Shown here in pieces: positions 61,717 to 64,000 of a DNA stretch of 64,000 bases (the stretch's first letter is position 1; every line of letters starts with the position of its first letter). The position numbers and the translations under genes are program-made. Origin of the DNA: Mucilaginibacter gossypii (GTDB lineage: Bacteria; Bacteroidota; Bacteroidia; Sphingobacteriales; Sphingobacteriaceae). The notes under the pieces were generated by a model. The model saw only the letters and a program-made list of their open reading frames with translations. It was not told where the DNA came from and did not search any database. The stretch lies in the NCBI RefSeq assembly GCF_900100945.1, contig NZ_FNCG01000016.1, forward strand, positions 1 to 64,000, in the 5' to 3' direction.

Positions 61717-62639
61717 TTCTTTTCAGGCAATTCTATCGGGTTATTGATCACCGGCTGCGGCCCGATCCTGATATCGATTTTTGGGGCTGGCCTGCCCTGA
61801 CTTGCCGCCTGTGCAGCCACCATTGACTGGGCAAAGGCATTAGGGTCTTTACGCATGGCCTCCTGCAATTTGGAAAACTCCTTTTCGGTAGTTTTAATGG
61901 CATTGGTGGGGAGCTGGATGATATTTGGATCGCCAACCTGGTCGTCCATGCCTATCATCACGGCCATCCGTCCCTGGTTATCCGGGGCCGGGCCGGTTGG
62001 CTGATCACCCTTTTGGGGAGATATGACCGCTTTTTCAATCCCGTCAAACTTAAAATAAACTTCTTTTTTGGTATCATAAGCCTCTACAATCACCCCTGGT
62101 AGTCCATTGAGTTTCCAGGGGCCTATATGCAGCGGCAGATCAGGACTGAACCAGGCCGTATAATCCCTTCCCTTGAAATGGCCTGTTGCTTTTTGGCAAT
62201 GCAAGCCTCCAAACGTTGCTGTATCTCCGCTTATTTTCCACTCGATGGCGGGCAGGGCATCTGTTATGAGATAGCTATTGAACAGCAGCGGTTCTTTCCT
62301 TGCCAGTTTTTTAACGTTTGGGAACTGGTAATAGTCTGTACCCGAGCCCGATGATCTCCGCTGGATGTTTACATGTCCGTCGGGTGAGTTGGCTACCTGT
62401 TCCTGTACCTGCTTTTTAAATAGCGCATCCTGCAGCTGCTTGTCATAACTTTTATAAACCCCGGCATTTTTTCCTACAATCAAAACCATGTTCTCGGTGT
62501 AGGGGTGTTCCCGGTTGGTAGTATCCCTGATGTGGGAAAACTTGTAGTGTACCAGCACTTGTGCGGTATCCGGTTTTTGTGCCCGGGCCATAATGGTGCA
62601 TGATAAAAGGGCTGTGCACAATAAAAATCGCTTTTTCAT
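61713..62639 (-). CDS. GLPGLI family protein
   Basis: 308 aa with a signal peptide (MKKRFLLCTALLSCTIMARAQ). VLVHYKFSHIRDTTNREHPYTENMVL is the family N-terminus, TGHFKGRDYTAWFSPDLPLHIGPWKLNGLPGVIVEAYDT the GLPGLI core (here GLPGVI). The C-terminal third is low-complexity Ala/Gln/Pro-rich. Start 62639 is chosen at the signal peptide; the frame continues to 62714. It overlaps the barrel gene by 4 bp. Family members have unknown function but are reliably paired with TonB-like barrels. Confidence 0.92.
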   Translation of the reverse strand: MKKRFLLCTALLSCTIMARAQKPDTAQVLVHYKFSHIRDTTNREHPYTENMVLIVGKNAGVYKSYDKQLQDALFKKQVQEQVANSPDGHVNIQRRSSGSGTDYYQFPNVKKLARKEPLLFNSYLITDALPAIEWKISGDTATFGGLHCQKATGHFKGRDYTAWFSPDLPLHIGPWKLNGLPGVIVEAYDTKKEVYFKFDGIEKAVISPQKGDQPTGPAPDNQGRMAVMIGMDDQVGDPNIIQLPTNAIKTTEKEFSKLQEAMRKDPNAFAQSMVAAQAASQGRPAPKIDIRIGPQPVINNPIELPEKK

Positions 62640-62859
62640 AATTTGGATATTTTTAAGCAATAGTACTTTGCCCTTTAAATCCACCAAAAACTTTGGTATG
62701 AACAGCGTCATCATTTCTGCATAGAATGGATATTTGTTATTTGAGCTTCTGCCGAAAACAAATTTCCGGTGGCGTTAAGCCCGGATTTCAAAAATTGCCC
62801 GTTTAGCCGGCAAATCGCTATATTAACATCAATAATTTATGAATAAGCCGGGCTTAATA

Positions 62860-62867
62860 TACTTTTG
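62860..62867 (+). promoter_or_regulatory. -7 box before the histidine kinase gene
   Basis: TACTTTTG matches TAnnTTTG and ends four bases before the ATG at 62872, implying a near-leaderless transcript. No clear -33 TTG is seen. Confidence 0.4.
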
Positions 62868-62871
62868 AAGA

Positions 62872-64000
62872 ATGCACCGTATCAAGGTTAAACATATCAT
62901 CGAGATACTGATCCATCTGGCGTTCTGGATAGGGGTGTACTATACCCTGAATTCGCTAACCAGCTCAACGGTCAAGATCCGGGTAAACCACAACGGAAAG
63001 ATCATGGAAAGAAGTGAGGTAGACACCATTTTTCCGTATTCCCGCTTTACACTCGCGTTTCTGGCCCTGCTGTTTTACGGCAATATATTTTGGATCTTTA
63101 AAAAGGCGCTTCGGTATAAAAGCTTATTTGCAGGCATCGCTACCGCCGCGGGCTGGTTTATATTGGTCTTTCTTGCTAATTATATTTTAGTTGGTTCTAA
63201 ATTGAACAATAGCCTACCCATGGGGCCTCCGCCCCCTGGTTTTGCAGCAGGCAAGGATGGCCTTAATCACCTGATACCAAATCATAACGCATTTTTTGCA
63301 ATAGGGAACTGGGTGCACATGCAGCTCACCATGCTGCTTATTTTTTTAACTGCGGCTGGGCTTTCAATAGCCTATTTCTTTTTGAAAGAATGGGCCCGAA
63401 CTGAACTGGTACGCAATCAGCTGGAGGCTTATCAACTGAGTACTGAGATCAAATTCCTTAAATCGCAGATCAATCCGCATTTCCTGTTTAATACCCTCAA
63501 TAACCTGTTTTCGATGGCACAGGAAAAGGGGAATGATGAGCTTGCCGACGGGATTTCCAAACTTTCGGGCATGATGCGCTACATGATCTATGACAGCAAT
63601 GCCGGTGGCGTGCCGCTAAATAAAGAAATAGCATACCTGGAAGACTGTATTACCCTGAATAAGCTGCGTTATGCAGATGATGAGGTAAAAGTGATATTTG
63701 ATCACCCTGCGCAGACGGGAACTGTTGTCGTCGCTCTGATGCTATTTATCCCTTTTGTTGAAAATGCCTTTAAGCACGGCGTTTCTATTGGGCAAACATC
63801 CGGGATAGATATTGCCATTGTGCTTGCAGACCATAAGCTGATCTTTACCTGTGTCAATACCAAATATAGCGCCATCAAAAAAATGGAGGATGAAAAAAGC
63901 GGCATCGGGCTCGAAAATGTAAAGCGACGGCTCGATCTTTTGTACCCCGGCAAACATAACCTGCAGATCAATGAAGACCAGGGGAAATATATTGTTAAAC
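62872..64000 (+). CDS. LytS/YehU-type sensor histidine kinase (3' end beyond window)
   Basis: At least 376 residues, open at the window edge. Four hydrophobic segments occupy about residues 8-185 (IIEILIHLAFWIGVYYTL, FTLAFLALLFYGNIFWIF, GIATAAGWFILVFLANYIL, LTMLLIFLTAAGLSIAYFF). The His_kinase domain then shows FLKSQINPHFLFNTLNNLFSMAQ with the phospho-acceptor His, LMLFIPFVENAFKHGVSIG (N-box) and KSGIGLENVKRRLDLLYPG (G-box). A LytTR response regulator probably follows outside the window. It is divergent from the GLPGLI/barrel pair. Confidence 0.92.
   Translation, partial: MHRIKVKHIIEILIHLAFWIGVYYTLNSLTSSTVKIRVNHNGKIMERSEVDTIFPYSRFTLAFLALLFYGNIFWIFKKALRYKSLFAGIATAAGWFILVFLANYILVGSKLNNSLPMGPPPPGFAAGKDGLNHLIPNHNAFFAIGNWVHMQLTMLLIFLTAAGLSIAYFFLKEWARTELVRNQLEAYQLSTEIKFLKSQINPHFLFNTLNNLFSMAQEKGNDELADGISKLSGMMRYMIYDSNAGGVPLNKEIAYLEDCITLNKLRYADDEVKVIFDHPAQTGTVVVALMLFIPFVENAFKHGVSIGQTSGIDIAIVLADHKLIFTCVNTKYSAIKKMEDEKSGIGLENVKRRLDLLYPGKHNLQINEDQGKYIVK

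Overview
The window reads as a chromosomal segment of a Bacteroidota bacterium, most likely Sphingobacteriaceae (Mucilaginibacter or Pedobacter-like). The basis is a SusC/SusD pair, FecI/FecR-type ECF sigma and anti-sigma genes, several outer-membrane beta-barrel proteins with carboxypeptidase-like N-terminal domains, a GLPGLI protein, DUF4097/DUF4349/SIMPL proteins, and -7 promoter boxes of the Bacteroidota form TAnnTTTG. The genus call is inference. I see no rRNA, tRNA, CRISPR array, transposase or phage genes.

Layout. 0-6 kb: an SDR dehydrogenase with a downstream TetR regulator and twin operator-like palindromes around its promoter, then lnt, rsmI and serS. 6-16.7 kb: a nitrilase-family hydrolase with an AraC regulator, a ParB-like/HAD gene pair, a lipoprotein amidase, a 51-aa Lmo0937-type membrane protein, an aspartyl-protease-like gene cut by an in-frame TAG, a DUF892 ferritin-like protein, Ku, SIMPL and a YpfJ-like metallopeptidase. 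16.7-18.8 kb: an oxidoreductase bracketed by two copies of a long dispersed repeat, then a Nudix hydrolase. 19.3-22.1 kb: an AT-rich accessory island with a nucleotidyltransferase-fold protein, an overlapping DUF262 (GmrS-like) protein, an HNH nuclease and a 105-aa protein. This is the best candidate for an undescribed defence-type system.

22.5-27.2 kb: a secreted DUF6134-like protein, ECF sigma factor and FecR in one operon under a full-consensus promoter, followed by an STN-domain surface-repeat protein in place of the usual TonB receptor. 27.3-35.1 kb: HtrA protease, dapF, a receiver-like protein, DUF4349, MazG-like, an MXKDX-repeat secreted protein, a TTG-started beta-barrel protein and a 57-aa membrane protein. 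35.2-40.4 kb: a region of decay, with a Crp/Fnr protein lacking its HTH, a GT2-DUF2062 fusion, and an MMPL exporter pseudogene with two homopolymer frameshifts and a lost 3' part joined to the tail of an unrelated reading frame; then a cation:proton antiporter.

40.4-45 kb: a minus-strand block (YceI, tautomerase, SDR, SnoaL-like; then nitronate monooxygenase and UlaG-like hydrolase) behind a Crp/Fnr gene, with two CRP-type palindromes in front of yceI. 45-49.3 kb: peptide deformylase, VOC protein, DUF4097 protein, MFS transporter and a single-pass protein. 49.3-55.4 kb: SusC, SusD and a Ca2+-dependent PI-PLC-like protein, with a strong LacI-like palindrome upstream of susC. 55.4-64 kb: DUF4242, a ClC channel with CBS domains, an FNR-like regulator with four N-terminal cysteines, an outer-membrane barrel overlapping a GLPGLI gene, and the 5' part of a LytS-type histidine kinase that leaves the window.

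Intergenic DNA is rich in dispersed palindromic repeats: a GTCATTGCGAG family, a GTCATGxxTAGC/TGTCGAAG family, a CCCCCTAAAGGGGG family, and heptamer arrays between rsmI and serS.
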